A stretch of DNA of 64,000 nt from CADEDV01 sp036383515 (GCA_036383515.1 DASVOE010000032.1:1-64000), one strand, 5' to 3'; shown: positions 8,084 to 16,916, counted from the first letter of the stretch. Made by a program: numbers and translations. The notes: a model not told the origin generated them from the sequence alone.

Positions 8084-9287
8084 TATCATCGCAACTGAGC
8101 CCATCATAGCATCCCAGCCTCAGGCAACGGGTTCTTCCCTGTTACTACCGAACGAATACGATGCGGGAATAATAGGAGGTGGATTAGCAGGACTTGCCTT
8201 ATCCATTCAATTAGCAAAAGCGGGTCATTCCGTTATCGTTTTCGAAAAAGAAAAATATCCTTTTCACCGGGTTTGCGGCGAATACATCAGCCTGGAATCA
8301 TGGAATTTTTTGCAGGGTCTCGGCCTGGATCTTTCATCGATTGATCCACCTATCATCAAACATTTACAGGTATCAGCGGCCGATGGAAAATTATTGCAGA
8401 CAAGATTGCCATTGGGTGGCTTTGGCATTAGCCGGTATACACTGGATTTTGCATTAGCTACCATTGCCCGTGCTGCCGGTGTAGTGATCATGGAAAATAC
8501 CAAGGTAAATGATGTGGTTGCAGGTGATACTACTGCTTTGATCCATACATCCACACAAACCTATAAAGTAAAAGCGGCTGCCGGCTGTTTTGGTAAACGG
8601 AGTAATATTGATAGCAAATGGAAACGATCTTTTATAACCTCCAAAAAAAATAAGCTGAATAACTATGTCGGGATCAAATATCATATTCAAACTGATTTTG
8701 CTGTTGATACCATAGCCCTCCATACATTTGATCATGGCTATTGCGGACTGGTAAAAATTGAAGGCGATAAATACAATCTTTGTTATCTCACTTCAGCTGA
8801 TAACCTGCAAAAAAGCGGGGGAAGTATTACACAAATGGAACAAACCATTTTATCCCAAAACCCCTTGCTGAAAAAAATATTTACTAACAGTGAAAAACTT
8901 TCGAAGGAGCCGGTCACCATTTCGCAGATAAGTTTTGATAAAAAAAGCCAGGTAGAGAATCATGTCCTGATGATCGGTGATGCAGCCGGTATGATAACGC
9001 CTTTATGTGGCAATGGAATGAGTATGGCGCTGCATGGTAGTAAGATAGCTGCTCATCAAATGGATCTTTTTTTAAAAGGAGCTATCGGCCGTGATGAACT
9101 GGAACAACTGGAACAACAATACACTCGTCAATGGCAACACCAGTTCGGTAGCCGGCTAAAGATGGGAAGAACTATCCAACGCCTGTCACTTAACCAGGGA
9201 CTGATGAAATTTTTTATCAGCTCAGGTAAGTTGTTCCCGGCTTTACTGAATCCATTGATAAAGAAAACACATGGCAAACCTTTCTGA
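8079..9287 (+). CDS. FAD-dependent oxidoreductase, geranylgeranyl-reductase/UbiH-like (start non-standard)
   Basis: About 402 residues. The N-terminal Rossmann motif GIIGGGLAGLALS (8166 on) and FEKEKYPFHRVCGEY match flavoenzymes of the geranylgeranyl reductase and aromatic hydroxylase group; LMIGDAAGMITPLCGNGM near 8968-9021 is the second FAD motif. Such enzymes hydroxylate or reduce isoprenoid and aromatic substrates. There is no ATG, GTG or TTG in frame between the upstream gene and the Rossmann motif; the first standard-type codon is a TTG at 8310, which would delete the FAD-binding site. I place the start at ATT 8079, next to the methyltransferase stop, giving a normal N-terminus. ATA or CTG further down, or a sequencing error, are alternatives. 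Confidence 0.8.
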   Translation: MNIIATEPIIASQPQATGSSLLLPNEYDAGIIGGGLAGLALSIQLAKAGHSVIVFEKEKYPFHRVCGEYISLESWNFLQGLGLDLSSIDPPIIKHLQVSAADGKLLQTRLPLGGFGISRYTLDFALATIARAAGVVIMENTKVNDVVAGDTTALIHTSTQTYKVKAAAGCFGKRSNIDSKWKRSFITSKKNKLNNYVGIKYHIQTDFAVDTIALHTFDHGYCGLVKIEGDKYNLCYLTSADNLQKSGGSITQMEQTILSQNPLLKKIFTNSEKLSKEPVTISQISFDKKSQVENHVLMIGDAAGMITPLCGNGMSMALHGSKIAAHQMDLFLKGAIGRDELEQLEQQYTRQWQHQFGSRLKMGRTIQRLSLNQGLMKFFISSGKLFPALLNPLIKKTHGKPF

Positions 9288-9304
9288 TCATCAAAACGGA
9301 ACTA

Positions 9305-10099
9305 TTAGTTTGAAACCGGTTCAGGCGGTTGCTGTTTGAAAATTGTGACCAGCAGTTGATATAATTCAGGATGCTTATCCTGCAAAAGATCAGGTCTTTC
9401 AAAAAAGTACTCTGAAACTACGGCAAAGAATTCTGCCTCGTTGGTAGCGCCATACGGATTGATATCTGAACGATTGGCCAGGATCTTTTTTATTTCACTA
9501 TGCATCAGTTGTACCCATGGCAAAACATACTGGCGGGATACCAATGACTCAGGCACACCATCCACGCTGCCATCGGTTTTATCCAGCAAATGGACAAATT
9601 CATGGATGGCCGTATTTGTTTTACCTGTTTTGTTACTAAACCCCTGCCTTAGTTGGTGTTGAGATAAGATCATTACATCTTCGTAAGCGCCATCGCCAAC
9701 CATGCCAAGGATGGTACGGCCCTCTCCCTGTTGATCAAATTCATGATTGAACGAATCAGGATATAATAATACTTCATCAAGATTGATATATTCCCAATCG
9801 GGGAAACCAAAAATGGGAATGATGGCGCTGGCAGCGATCAATACTTTATCAAGATCCTCAACCAGGGTTTTTACGCCGGTTATTTTAACCCGCAATAAAA
9901 AATGTTGCACCCGGCTTTCAAACGATTTTTTTTCAGCATCGTTTAATTGGTTATAAAATACAACATGCTCTACTAACAACTGCCTGTAATTTTCAGCAAG
10001 GGGTAACGGTGGAAGTATTTTTTTCTTCCTGGTTAAAAAAAATGCAACCAGTAAAATGGTTAGCGCAATAGCGATCAGCACAGTTATAATAATATCCAT
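9305..10099 (-). CDS. MtfA-type zinc peptidase (M90 family)
   Basis: 264 residues from the ATG at 10099. A longer in-frame start at 10159 lies inside the neighbouring miniature element and is rejected. One transmembrane helix (about 4-22) anchors it. The zinc motif is HEFVH (166-170) in TAIHEFVHLLD, with the third ligand in NEAEFFAVVSEYFFE (about 220-234). MtfA peptidases were first found through Mlc titration in Escherichia coli; the Bacteroidota members are membrane-anchored and their substrates unknown. It is convergent with the polyketide cluster, 17 bp away. Confidence 0.88.
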   Translation of the reverse strand: MDIIITVLIAIALTILLVAFFLTRKKKILPPLPLAENYRQLLVEHVVFYNQLNDAEKKSFESRVQHFLLRVKITGVKTLVEDLDKVLIAASAIIPIFGFPDWEYINLDEVLLYPDSFNHEFDQQGEGRTILGMVGDGAYEDVMILSQHQLRQGFSNKTGKTNTAIHEFVHLLDKTDGSVDGVPESLVSRQYVLPWVQLMHSEIKKILANRSDINPYGATNEAEFFAVVSEYFFERPDLLQDKHPELYQLLVTIFKQQPPEPVSN

Positions 10100-10128
10100 A
10101 TCAAATTTTAAGACTAGTCGTAAAAATA

Positions 10129-10284
10129 GGTAGTGTACTAGTTTGAATTTTTCACGCAACCCCGATAGCTATCGGGACGCTAAGTAATCCAAGACACAAA
10201 GATTATATTCTTAGCGACTTATTTTCTTTGCGTCTTTGCGTGAAATAAAAAGTGCCTGATAAATTTCGAAACCGATACACTACC
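10129..10284. mobile_element. Miniature inverted-repeat element, copy 2 (156 bp)
   Basis: It belongs to the same family as 1679-1836, in the opposite orientation to it. The left end reads GGTAGTGTACT and the right end, inwards, GGTAGTGTATC. The flanks are a perfect 8-bp duplication, TAAAAATA (10121-10128 and 10285-10292). The interior matches copy 1 closely, including the palindrome CCCGATAGCTATCGGG and the TTTGCGTGAAAT arm. It sits 29 bp upstream of the peptidase start, so it probably affects that gene's leader or promoter. Confidence 0.85.
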
Positions 10285-10346
10285 TAAAAATAATCAAATA
10301 TGCCGGCTGTCTTTCTTTTGCTTATTTTCATAACTTTCTTATACGT

Positions 10347-10772
10347 ATGAACCGGATCAAACCAGATGTAGATATTATCAGCGATTTGCTGAAAGCCGTG
10401 TTGGAAGTACAGCCCGATTCATCTTTTACACAAAGTCTCCTGCACCAATACCAGGAAAGGGGAGGGCTCAGTAAAAAACAATTACAGGGATTGTATGGGA
10501 AAGCATCAAAGATCAGCACTATTTCTCCGGGCAAACTGGCTACGTTAGAAGCCATCATTTTAAAGAAACATACAAAAGAGAAATCTGCATTGCCTGAAAA
10601 TAAACCTTTATATACCAAAGATCCCTCTCATGGACAAATAATAGAAGTAATATTGGCAAAATACCCGCAGCACAAAAGAGTATTGTTCTTCCGGTCAAAG
10701 TATGAGAATAATGAACCGCTGACACCTGCAGAGATTACTGAGCTGCAAAAGTTTTATAAAATGCTGAAATGA
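10347..10772 (+). CDS. Conserved-looking hypothetical protein, 141 aa
   Basis: A soluble, mainly helical protein with no signal peptide. It has two similar-looking halves joined by a proline- and charge-rich linker (about 80-95): the first contains SLLHQYQERGGLSKKQLQGLYGKA, the second KYENNEPLTPAEITELQKFYKML. Both halves place a polar or charged turn before a Leu-rich helix beginning LSKKQL or LTPAEI, so it may be a short tandem of helical-hairpin modules. No family is recognised. It starts about 60 bp after miniature element copy 2. Confidence 0.65.
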   Translation: MNRIKPDVDIISDLLKAVLEVQPDSSFTQSLLHQYQERGGLSKKQLQGLYGKASKISTISPGKLATLEAIILKKHTKEKSALPENKPLYTKDPSHGQIIEVILAKYPQHKRVLFFRSKYENNEPLTPAEITELQKFYKMLK

Positions 10773-11057
10773 TTTCCGAAGTAGTTTTAAGAAATGATAT
10801 TTAACATGATCCCGGTATTAAATCAGTTTGAAAAAAAGACTTCCACAAGCACGAAATGTTTTTTTGTGGTTATTTTATTCTTTATGCCTTGGTGTCTTAG
10901 TGTCTCTGTGGTTCAATTTGTTCAAAGTTTCTAAAGTCGCTTATTTTTTGGAACACCAGGGCACGGAGGCACAAAGGCACTAAGAAATCTTAATTAAATG
11001 TAAACGCTTTGTGATCTTAGCGGCTTGGTGGGACATCTTTTTTCAATTGAGCATTAC
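10773..11057. repeat. Intergenic imperfect inverted repeat of CAC/GTG-rich steps
   Basis: No gene is visible. One arm (about 10888-10917) reads TTGGTGTCTTAGTGTCTCTG; the other (about 10951-10984) reads in the inverse sense with GGCACGGAGGCACAAAGGCA. Together they form an imperfect inverted repeat built of short G/C-A-C steps. Similar degenerate intergenic repeats are common in Bacteroidota. No terminal target duplication was found, so it is recorded as a repeat and not a mobile element. Confidence 0.4.
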
Positions 11058-11273
11058 TTAAGAAGCTTTTCCTTTATTGTATGAAACACTTTCGATCCAT
11101 GCTTTAATGGAGTTGATGTCCTTATTCATTTTTTTGGAGAGATGCTCTAGTAATTCTTTTTCCTGGCCGAGCTTGTATGCCAGATCTTCATCGGTTAATT
11201 CCATATTTATTTCTTTCAATCGTTCTTTTACTTCTGGCCAGGGATCTTCCAGTTTAAGATGATAGTTATTCAT
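11058..11273 (-). CDS. CsbD-like general stress protein
   Basis: 71 residues, mostly charged helix. It shows the pattern of Bacteroidota CsbD/UPF0337-like proteins: WPEVKERLKEINMELTDEDLAYKLGQEKELLEHLSKKM, with a Trp and a basic helix, then the TDEDL turn and the GQEKELLEHL helix. Such proteins are small, soluble and stress-linked, with unknown biochemistry. It is monocistronic, with a strong hairpin upstream (11303-11347) insulating it from the neighbour. Confidence 0.75.
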   Translation of the reverse strand: MNNYHLKLEDPWPEVKERLKEINMELTDEDLAYKLGQEKELLEHLSKKMNKDINSIKAWIESVSYNKGKAS

Positions 11274-11302
11274 ATTTTTTTTTGAACAATATTCAAGCCA
11301 TT

Positions 11303-11347
11303 TTAAAGGAAGAGGCTTGTGAATGACTCACAAGCCTCTTCCTTTAA
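11303..11347 (-). terminator. Strong 20-bp hairpin terminator
   Basis: The arm 11303-11322 (core AGGAAGAGGCTTGTGA) pairs with 11328-11347 across a 5-base loop (ATGAC). The stem is perfect, with A/T runs at the base on both sides. It lies just past the stop of the secreted protein gene at 11361-11837 and before the start of the CsbD-like gene, so it most likely ends the former. Confidence 0.8.
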
Positions 11348-11360
11348 GTTGAATCCCGTT

Positions 11361-11837
11361 TTATTTTGCTGTGAGAGCGGCGGTGTTAGTTGACCCGATC
11401 ACAATGGCCGCCAGTTGTCTCCCGGCTGGCAATTCGCTGGATGCGTAATATAGGTTCATCACACTACTTGTTTTCTTTAGTGTCAATATATCTTTTACAC
11501 TACAACTCATGGGTGACGATACAGCGGATACATCCGTAAAATGCCATTCCTTCAATATCTTATTTTGCCCGTCTTTAATAGTGATGCTCCTGTTTTTGCC
11601 CACTTTGCCGCAATGAAAATATTTAATACTCAACTGTGCATTGGCATAGGAAGGATCAAGTTGCAGGGTTTGGACAGTATTCACCTGGCTGTTGAAACGT
11701 TGCATGACCAGTTTATTGTTGAGGTAAATTTCAAACCCTTCACCTCCGGGTTTTGTAGTAAACGAAAAAAGAACACAGGCGACTACAGAAACTGCCAGCA
11801 TAATGGTTGTTCTTGCTTTTTGAATAAGAGGTAGCAT
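11361..11837 (-). CDS. Secreted hypothetical protein, 158 aa
   Basis: The N-terminus carries a signal peptide (basic start, hydrophobic core TIMLAVSVVACVLFSF, about 11-27). The mature part is beta-rich, starting GFEIYLNNKLVMQRF, with Cys residues in KYFHCGKVG and SPMSCSVKD that could form a disulphide. This layout of a short exported domain with an ITIKDGQNKILKEWHF strand pair is seen in many Bacteroidota hypothetical proteins, but no function is known. It is a single gene, with a strong terminator downstream. Confidence 0.7.
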   Translation of the reverse strand: MLPLIQKARTTIMLAVSVVACVLFSFTTKPGGEGFEIYLNNKLVMQRFNSQVNTVQTLQLDPSYANAQLSIKYFHCGKVGKNRSITIKDGQNKILKEWHFTDVSAVSSPMSCSVKDILTLKKTSSVMNLYYASSELPAGRQLAAIVIGSTNTAALTAK

Positions 11838-11978
11838 AGTGATAATTTTTATTGATTAATAAAAGAGATGTTTCATCATCTTTTGTCAACACAAAAAAAC
11901 CACAATGAAAACCCACTAAAAAATTCCTTTGACGACAGGTAACTGGTACTTGATGTATTACATTGATCGGCGGGAGAA

Positions 11979-13106
11979 TCAGGCAGCGATTTTGACCTTA
12001 TTGCTGAGATGTTTGCCAGTCTTTATTTTTGACAATATGCGTATCAGGATTTTTTCCTCAGCAGAAAGGCCTTTTAGGGATGTGTTGCCTGCGCCTTTAC
12101 CAACGAGATCGAGATAGCGGTTAAGATGAGCGTTTTCATACATCTCTACGATTACCGGGTGCACATAATATTTTTTGCAAACGGTCCTGGTATTGCCCAG
12201 GTGCTGGGAAACTTTGTCCAGCACTTCTACTATTTTTTTCTTTGCTTCGGCAGCCGTTTCAAAATTTCCAATTTCCCTGAATGCAGTTAATGCCTGCACC
12301 GTGCCTGCCCAGGTACGGAAATCTTTGGAAGTAAAATCTGCTTCCACCAGGTTACGGATGTAATCATTCACCATACCCGAATCAATAGACTGTTTATTAC
12401 CTTCTGTATCGTAGTACTGAAATAATTCTTTCCCCGGAATATCCCTGCAATGCTTTACAATCTTTGCCAGTTTTTTACTAGTGATACTGATGGCATGCTC
12501 CACACCTTTCTTTCCTTTGAAGCTGAATTTTACTTTTGAACCGGATATATTTACATGCCTGTTCTTTAATGTTGTTAATCCAAAAGAACCATGCAGTTTT
12601 TCATACAATTCGTTACCGATCCGGATGCTGGTGGTCTCCATTAATTTAAGCACAGCCGCCAATACTTTTTCTTTTGGCATTCCGGGTAAAGAAAGATCTT
12701 TCATGATTTTTTTCCGGATAACAGGTAACGCCTTTCCGAATTGTTCCATTCTATAAAACTTTGTTTCATTCCGCAATTTGTTCCAGGAAGGATGATACTT
12801 GTATTGTTTTCTCTTCATTGTATCGAGGCCGGTAGCCTGCAGATGACCATTTTCCAGTGCGCATATCCAAACATTTTCCCAGGCAGGTGGGATAACAAGG
12901 CTTTTAATGCGGGCAAGATGAGCTTTGTTTTTTACAGGCCTGTTTTTATACAGGTAACGGAATTTCTTTCCTGCTGCCTGGCGTGTGATACCTTCCACTG
13001 AATCGTTTACATATACCAGGTTAATCGCCTTAGCTGTAGCTTCGGCATCACCGGCTATCTTTTCCATTTTTTTCAGCGGTATCTTTATCGTTTCGGGTTG
13101 TGACAA
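11979..13106 (-). CDS. DNA topoisomerase IB
   Basis: 375 residues, the usual size of bacterial poxvirus-like type IB topoisomerases, which relax supercoils by a 3'-phosphotyrosyl nick. The catalytic residues can be read: Arg162 in IRIGNELYEK, a Lys in KFSFKGKKG (about 197-200), Arg264 in DFRTWAGT, and the nucleophile Tyr314 in CKKYYVHP. The N-terminal DNA-clamp domain is present (IPPAWENVWIC at 72-82). It stands alone. The C-terminal tail after about 345 is basic, typical for the family. Confidence 0.93.
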   Translation of the reverse strand: MSQPETIKIPLKKMEKIAGDAEATAKAINLVYVNDSVEGITRQAAGKKFRYLYKNRPVKNKAHLARIKSLVIPPAWENVWICALENGHLQATGLDTMKRKQYKYHPSWNKLRNETKFYRMEQFGKALPVIRKKIMKDLSLPGMPKEKVLAAVLKLMETTSIRIGNELYEKLHGSFGLTTLKNRHVNISGSKVKFSFKGKKGVEHAISITSKKLAKIVKHCRDIPGKELFQYYDTEGNKQSIDSGMVNDYIRNLVEADFTSKDFRTWAGTVQALTAFREIGNFETAAEAKKKIVEVLDKVSQHLGNTRTVCKKYYVHPVIVEMYENAHLNRYLDLVGKGAGNTSLKGLSAEEKILIRILSKIKTGKHLSNKVKIAA

Positions 13107-13289
13107 GGCATTCCTTTTTCTTGCACAATTATTTATGCAAGATTGCTGCCATTAATAAAGAGATAAGCAGTTGATCGATAAAAGTAGTGGGCAGGGAAAA
13201 TAATCCCCACTCCTGCTAACGATGGCGGGGATCTGAATTCAAATAAAACCCTAAGCATATTGGAAAGAATGTTACGCTTCACTAAACCG

Positions 13290-14138
13290 CTACGGTTTTT
13301 CTCCATAGATAACAATGGACTGGTAGGGCATTGCTATTTCATCGTTTCCATATTTATTTTCCAATGATGTATACAGATCGTTTTTGATCTTCTCTTTTGT
13401 TGCTTCATCAGCCTGGCCCATGGCAGCCACTACCGGTGCAGCGACTTCTGTCATCATCTTCCAATAATGACCGGCATTATCATATTCTACTGCTCCTCCT
13501 ACTTTTTTTTCCTGCAAATGATGAAACCCGGCTTCTTTCAATAAACCACTGATCATCCCTGGCGCAGCACAACGAAACATTCCGGGCGCACCGGGCTGGG
13601 GTGCCGGCATTTCCACATTTGCTTTTAATACACCCATCATCATAGTGATCCAGGCATTATTTTCCGGGCCATCCCAAACACTGGTTGCCATTCGTCCACC
13701 TGGTTTTAATACCCGGTACATTTCTTTTGCCGCCAGCAGCATATCAGGAAAAAACATAAAACCCATACGGCAACTGATGGCATCAAAACTTTTATCAGCA
13801 AAAGGAAGCTCACAAACATCAGCCACCGTGGCTGTATAATTGGACAGGCCTTTTGCCTTTGCGTTTTCTGTTGCAATAGCGATCATGCCGGTAGATACGT
13901 CAGTACCGGTAACTTTTCCTTTATTCGCCATGCCGGCAATAGTAAGTCCTGGTTCGCCTGTGCCGGTAGCTATATCAAGCACATGGTCGGTTGGTTTTAC
14001 CTGGAGCATTTTGATGATCTCGTCACCCATGGGCTTTAAAAATTTCATCGTGAAGCCATCCCATTTCTTCCAGCCGGGGGAAAATTTATCCCAGGAAGCT
14101 TTTTGTTGTTCACGGATTTCAATTTGTTGCGTATCCAT
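13290..14138 (-). CDS. Class I SAM-dependent methyltransferase, UbiE-like
   Basis: 282 residues. SAM motif I is VLDIATGTGEPG (about 53-64), motif II is GTDVSTGMIAIA, and motif III is in MYRVLKPGGRMATSVW. The layout matches UbiE/COQ5-type small-molecule methyltransferases (Methyltransf_11/25). The C-terminal third has a Pro-rich loop (PAPQPGAPGMF) and a lid domain that would choose the substrate. The gene is monocistronic and no pathway partner is adjacent, so the substrate is unknown. Confidence 0.85.
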   Translation of the reverse strand: MDTQQIEIREQQKASWDKFSPGWKKWDGFTMKFLKPMGDEIIKMLQVKPTDHVLDIATGTGEPGLTIAGMANKGKVTGTDVSTGMIAIATENAKAKGLSNYTATVADVCELPFADKSFDAISCRMGFMFFPDMLLAAKEMYRVLKPGGRMATSVWDGPENNAWITMMMGVLKANVEMPAPQPGAPGMFRCAAPGMISGLLKEAGFHHLQEKKVGGAVEYDNAGHYWKMMTEVAAPVVAAMGQADEATKEKIKNDLYTSLENKYGNDEIAMPYQSIVIYGEKP

Positions 14139-14243
14139 AATTTCAGTTTTTAATTGAGGAATAAATAAAGGGGAATAAAAGGTACTAAAATTTTATATAT
14201 ACGATAAACATTTCATTCCCCTTAACTTTAAAATTAAAAGTTC

Positions 14244-14732
14244 ATGTTTCCCAGTATCATATATATCATGGGTGTATCGGGCTCCGGGAAGACTACTGTC
14301 GGCAGGCAACTGGCTGCGGAAACAGGACTGCCTTTTTTTGACGGAGATGATTTTCATCCTGCATCCAATATAGATAAAATGAAATCAGGTCAGCCTTTAA
14401 CGGACGATGATAGAGTAGAATGGCTGCATTCGATCAATGAAATGGCGCAAAGCCAATCAAAGAACGCAGGCGCTATCATTGCCTGTTCTGCATTAAAAGA
14501 AAAATACAGGAGCATCCTTGCCAAAGGGATAACGATATCCGTTCAATGGATATTTCTCCGTGGCACTTATGAGTTGATCAGTGAACGGATGCAACAACGA
14601 AGTGGTCATTTTATGCAGGCAAACCTGTTGCAGTCACAATTTGATATTTTGGAAATACCAGCCAACGCAATAACGATTGATATCAATAATACAACAGATG
14701 ATATTGTAAACACGATAAGAAAAAAACTTTAG
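14244..14732 (+). CDS. gntK: Gluconokinase, GntK/IdnK type
   Basis: 162 residues. The P-loop is GVSGSGKTT (about 10-18), followed by the family signature FDGDDFHPASNIDKMKSGQPLTDDDR and the ACSALKEKYR helix. It phosphorylates D-gluconate with ATP to 6-phosphogluconate, the entry into the pentose phosphate or Entner-Doudoroff pathway. The length and full set of motifs fit well. No gluconate transporter or other pathway gene is adjacent, which is usual in this phylum. Confidence 0.9.
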   Translation: MFPSIIYIMGVSGSGKTTVGRQLAAETGLPFFDGDDFHPASNIDKMKSGQPLTDDDRVEWLHSINEMAQSQSKNAGAIIACSALKEKYRSILAKGITISVQWIFLRGTYELISERMQQRSGHFMQANLLQSQFDILEIPANAITIDINNTTDDIVNTIRKKL

Positions 14733-15126
14733 CATTACCCCTTGCATCAGTGTGATGCTGTAACTATGGAATTACATCCCGGTATTAAGGTATCATAAAA
14801 GAAAGAATGCTACTGCACAAGATCAAAAAGGAAAGACAGATAATTATCAATTGAAATATATTCGTCTTTTGCGGGACGAAAAAAATAAATGACAACTCAT
14901 TTCGCACAACACTGTTTATGAAAAAGCACGAATAAAAAGAAATTTATTCCCCTTTTCATTTCTTCAACAAAATCTTTTTCAGCTAGTTGATTTTTCTCCG
15001 ATAGTGATTGAGGTATTTCTGCCACAGCGCTGCTGATAATTTTTTAAAGCTCTCCTTTTTTGATTCATGCCTTATGGTATGGACTTTGTTTTCATATAAT
15101 TCTATTATTACTAAAACAAAAACGTT
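14733..15126. other. Gene-free interval, 394 bp
   Basis: I see no protein gene. A small inverted pair GCATCA/TGATGC (about 14743-14757) follows the gluconokinase gene and may be a weak terminator, but it has no T-run. The right half is the AT-rich leader of the DUF4476 gene. No repeat with clear ends is visible. Confidence 0.4.
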
Positions 15127-16797
15127 ATGAAAAAGATATTTTCAATACTGGTAGCTTGTTTCATTTCTGTGCTGGCAGTGGCACAATATGCAAGTACCGT
15201 TACCATTAATGTAAAAGGTACCCGTAACAAAGAAATATGGGTAGACGGTCAGAATTATACAGCTTCCAATATCAACACTACAGGTAATGCTGTTATTACG
15301 CTATCCGATTTATCAATGGGCCAACACACCTTGCAATTGGTGAGATCGAATGTCAACAATTCATCTACCACAAAGAGTAATTCTAATTTTTACCTGAGAG
15401 ATGGTTATGATATGCAGGTTACGATTGCCAATAATGGCAGCATTCAATTAAAAGAGATCCGGCAAAAAGTTACTGCATCTACGTATAGAACACCAATGAA
15501 TGCAGAAGATTTTACAACGCTATATAACAATATTAGAAATGAATATAGAACAAACATAAGATTGTCTGAAGTGAATAAGGCGTTTACTACTGGTGGGAAT
15601 TATTTTACCACTGCGCAGGCCCGTCAGCTTATACAAACCATCAATTCACAGGTAAACCGTTTGCAATTAGCTAAATCATCTTATGCTGTAATTACTGATC
15701 CCGGTAATTTTTCACAGCTATATGATCTGCTTGCAACACAAGCAAGAAAGAATGAACTGGCTGTGTATGTAAAGAATTATATAGCAGCTAATCCAGATTA
15801 TAATAATAATGCGGCATTGAGTATACATAACCAGTACCGCACCGCCATGTCAACAACAGATTTTTCCAATTTGTACCAGGCAGCGCTTAATAAATCACCG
15901 GAGAGTATCCAGATAAATTATATCGCCAGCGCTTTTGCTAACGCTAATTATTATTATACTACCAGCCAGGCAAAGCAGCTTATACAATTGATTGATAACG
16001 AAGCCGACCGCCTGACCCTGGCAAAAACAGCATTTCGGGGTATTACCGATGCAGTCAATTTTTCTCAACTATATGATCTGTTTAGCTGGCAGGCAAGTCG
16101 TAATGAGCTGATGGCCTATGTGAACGCCTATAATTATAATAACTCCAATACGGCAGGCACTATTTATAAAACGCCTATGTCAGCTACCAGCTTTAATGCC
16201 ATCTATAGCGACGTTCAAAAGCAATGGGGTCTCGGAGCTAAAATGAATAAGCTTGTTGATATTTTCAACAATACCGGTTATTATTTTACCACTACACAGG
16301 CGAAACAATTGATTCAACTGGTAAGCGCTGAAAGTAACAGGTTGCAACTCGCTAAAGCATCTTATGTACGGATCACTGACCCCGCCAATTTTACCTTGTT
16401 GTTTGATGTATTGGCCAGCCAGTCAAGCCGCGATGAGTTAACGGCGTATGTAAATGCAAATTATTATAATAGCAGTACCAGTAGCAATAGCGGTTATATG
16501 ACCCCTATGTCAACTGAAAATTTTAATAACCTTTACTCACAAGTACAGAATCAATGGGGACTCGGTGTTAAAATGCAATCGTTAACAGAAATATTTGCCA
16601 ATACAAGTTATTATTTCACTGCTGCACAGGCAAAGCAACTGATACAATTGGTAAGTGCTGAAAGTAACAGGTTGCAACTTGCAAAAGCATCTTACGACAG
16701 GATTACTGACCGTACCAATTTTGCCTCGCTATATGACCTGCTCGCCAGCCAGGCAAGCAGAGATGAATTGCAGGCGTATGTAAAGACAAGATTTTAA
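15127..16797 (+). CDS. Secreted protein with four tandem DUF4476 repeats
   Basis: 556 residues. A signal peptide (MKKIFSILVACFISVLAVAQ) is followed by a small beta domain with TVTINVKGTRNKEIWVDGQ (about residues 24-42), then four copies of DUF4476. Each repeat opens with a YxTPMS or similar step and F...LY, runs through YYFTTxQAKQLIQL and RLxLAKxSY, and ends in ITDxxNFxxLYDLLxxQxSRxELxxYV. The copies are closely alike, especially the third and fourth, so they arose by recent internal duplication. DUF4476 is widespread in Bacteroidota and its role is unknown; the export signal suggests the envelope. A rho-independent terminator follows at 16884. Confidence 0.85.
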   Translation: MKKIFSILVACFISVLAVAQYASTVTINVKGTRNKEIWVDGQNYTASNINTTGNAVITLSDLSMGQHTLQLVRSNVNNSSTTKSNSNFYLRDGYDMQVTIANNGSIQLKEIRQKVTASTYRTPMNAEDFTTLYNNIRNEYRTNIRLSEVNKAFTTGGNYFTTAQARQLIQTINSQVNRLQLAKSSYAVITDPGNFSQLYDLLATQARKNELAVYVKNYIAANPDYNNNAALSIHNQYRTAMSTTDFSNLYQAALNKSPESIQINYIASAFANANYYYTTSQAKQLIQLIDNEADRLTLAKTAFRGITDAVNFSQLYDLFSWQASRNELMAYVNAYNYNNSNTAGTIYKTPMSATSFNAIYSDVQKQWGLGAKMNKLVDIFNNTGYYFTTTQAKQLIQLVSAESNRLQLAKASYVRITDPANFTLLFDVLASQSSRDELTAYVNANYYNSSTSSNSGYMTPMSTENFNNLYSQVQNQWGLGVKMQSLTEIFANTSYYFTAAQAKQLIQLVSAESNRLQLAKASYDRITDRTNFASLYDLLASQASRDELQAYVKTRF

Positions 16798-16883
16798 AAG
16801 ATCGCCCTAATCTTTTCACCCGTGAGAACTAAGATCCGGGAGCAGGTAACAACCTCTCCTAATTAAAAAGGAAAAGTACCCAT

Positions 16884-16916
16884 AAAAAAAGAGTACCTGA
16901 ACGGGTACTCTTTTTT
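16884..16916 (+). terminator. Rho-independent terminator after the DUF4476 gene
   Basis: The stem GAGTACC (16891-16897) pairs with GGTACTC (16904-16910), with six A/T pairs added at the base, and is followed by a run of T. It lies about 90 bp past the DUF4476 stop and upstream of the OmpA gene. The A-rich side would also let it act on the opposite strand. Confidence 0.8.

Noticed and set aside
10100..10159. N-terminal extension of the MtfA-type peptidase
   Set aside because: The extra 20 codons lie partly inside the miniature element (10129-10284), whereas the ATG at 10099 starts right at the membrane anchor.
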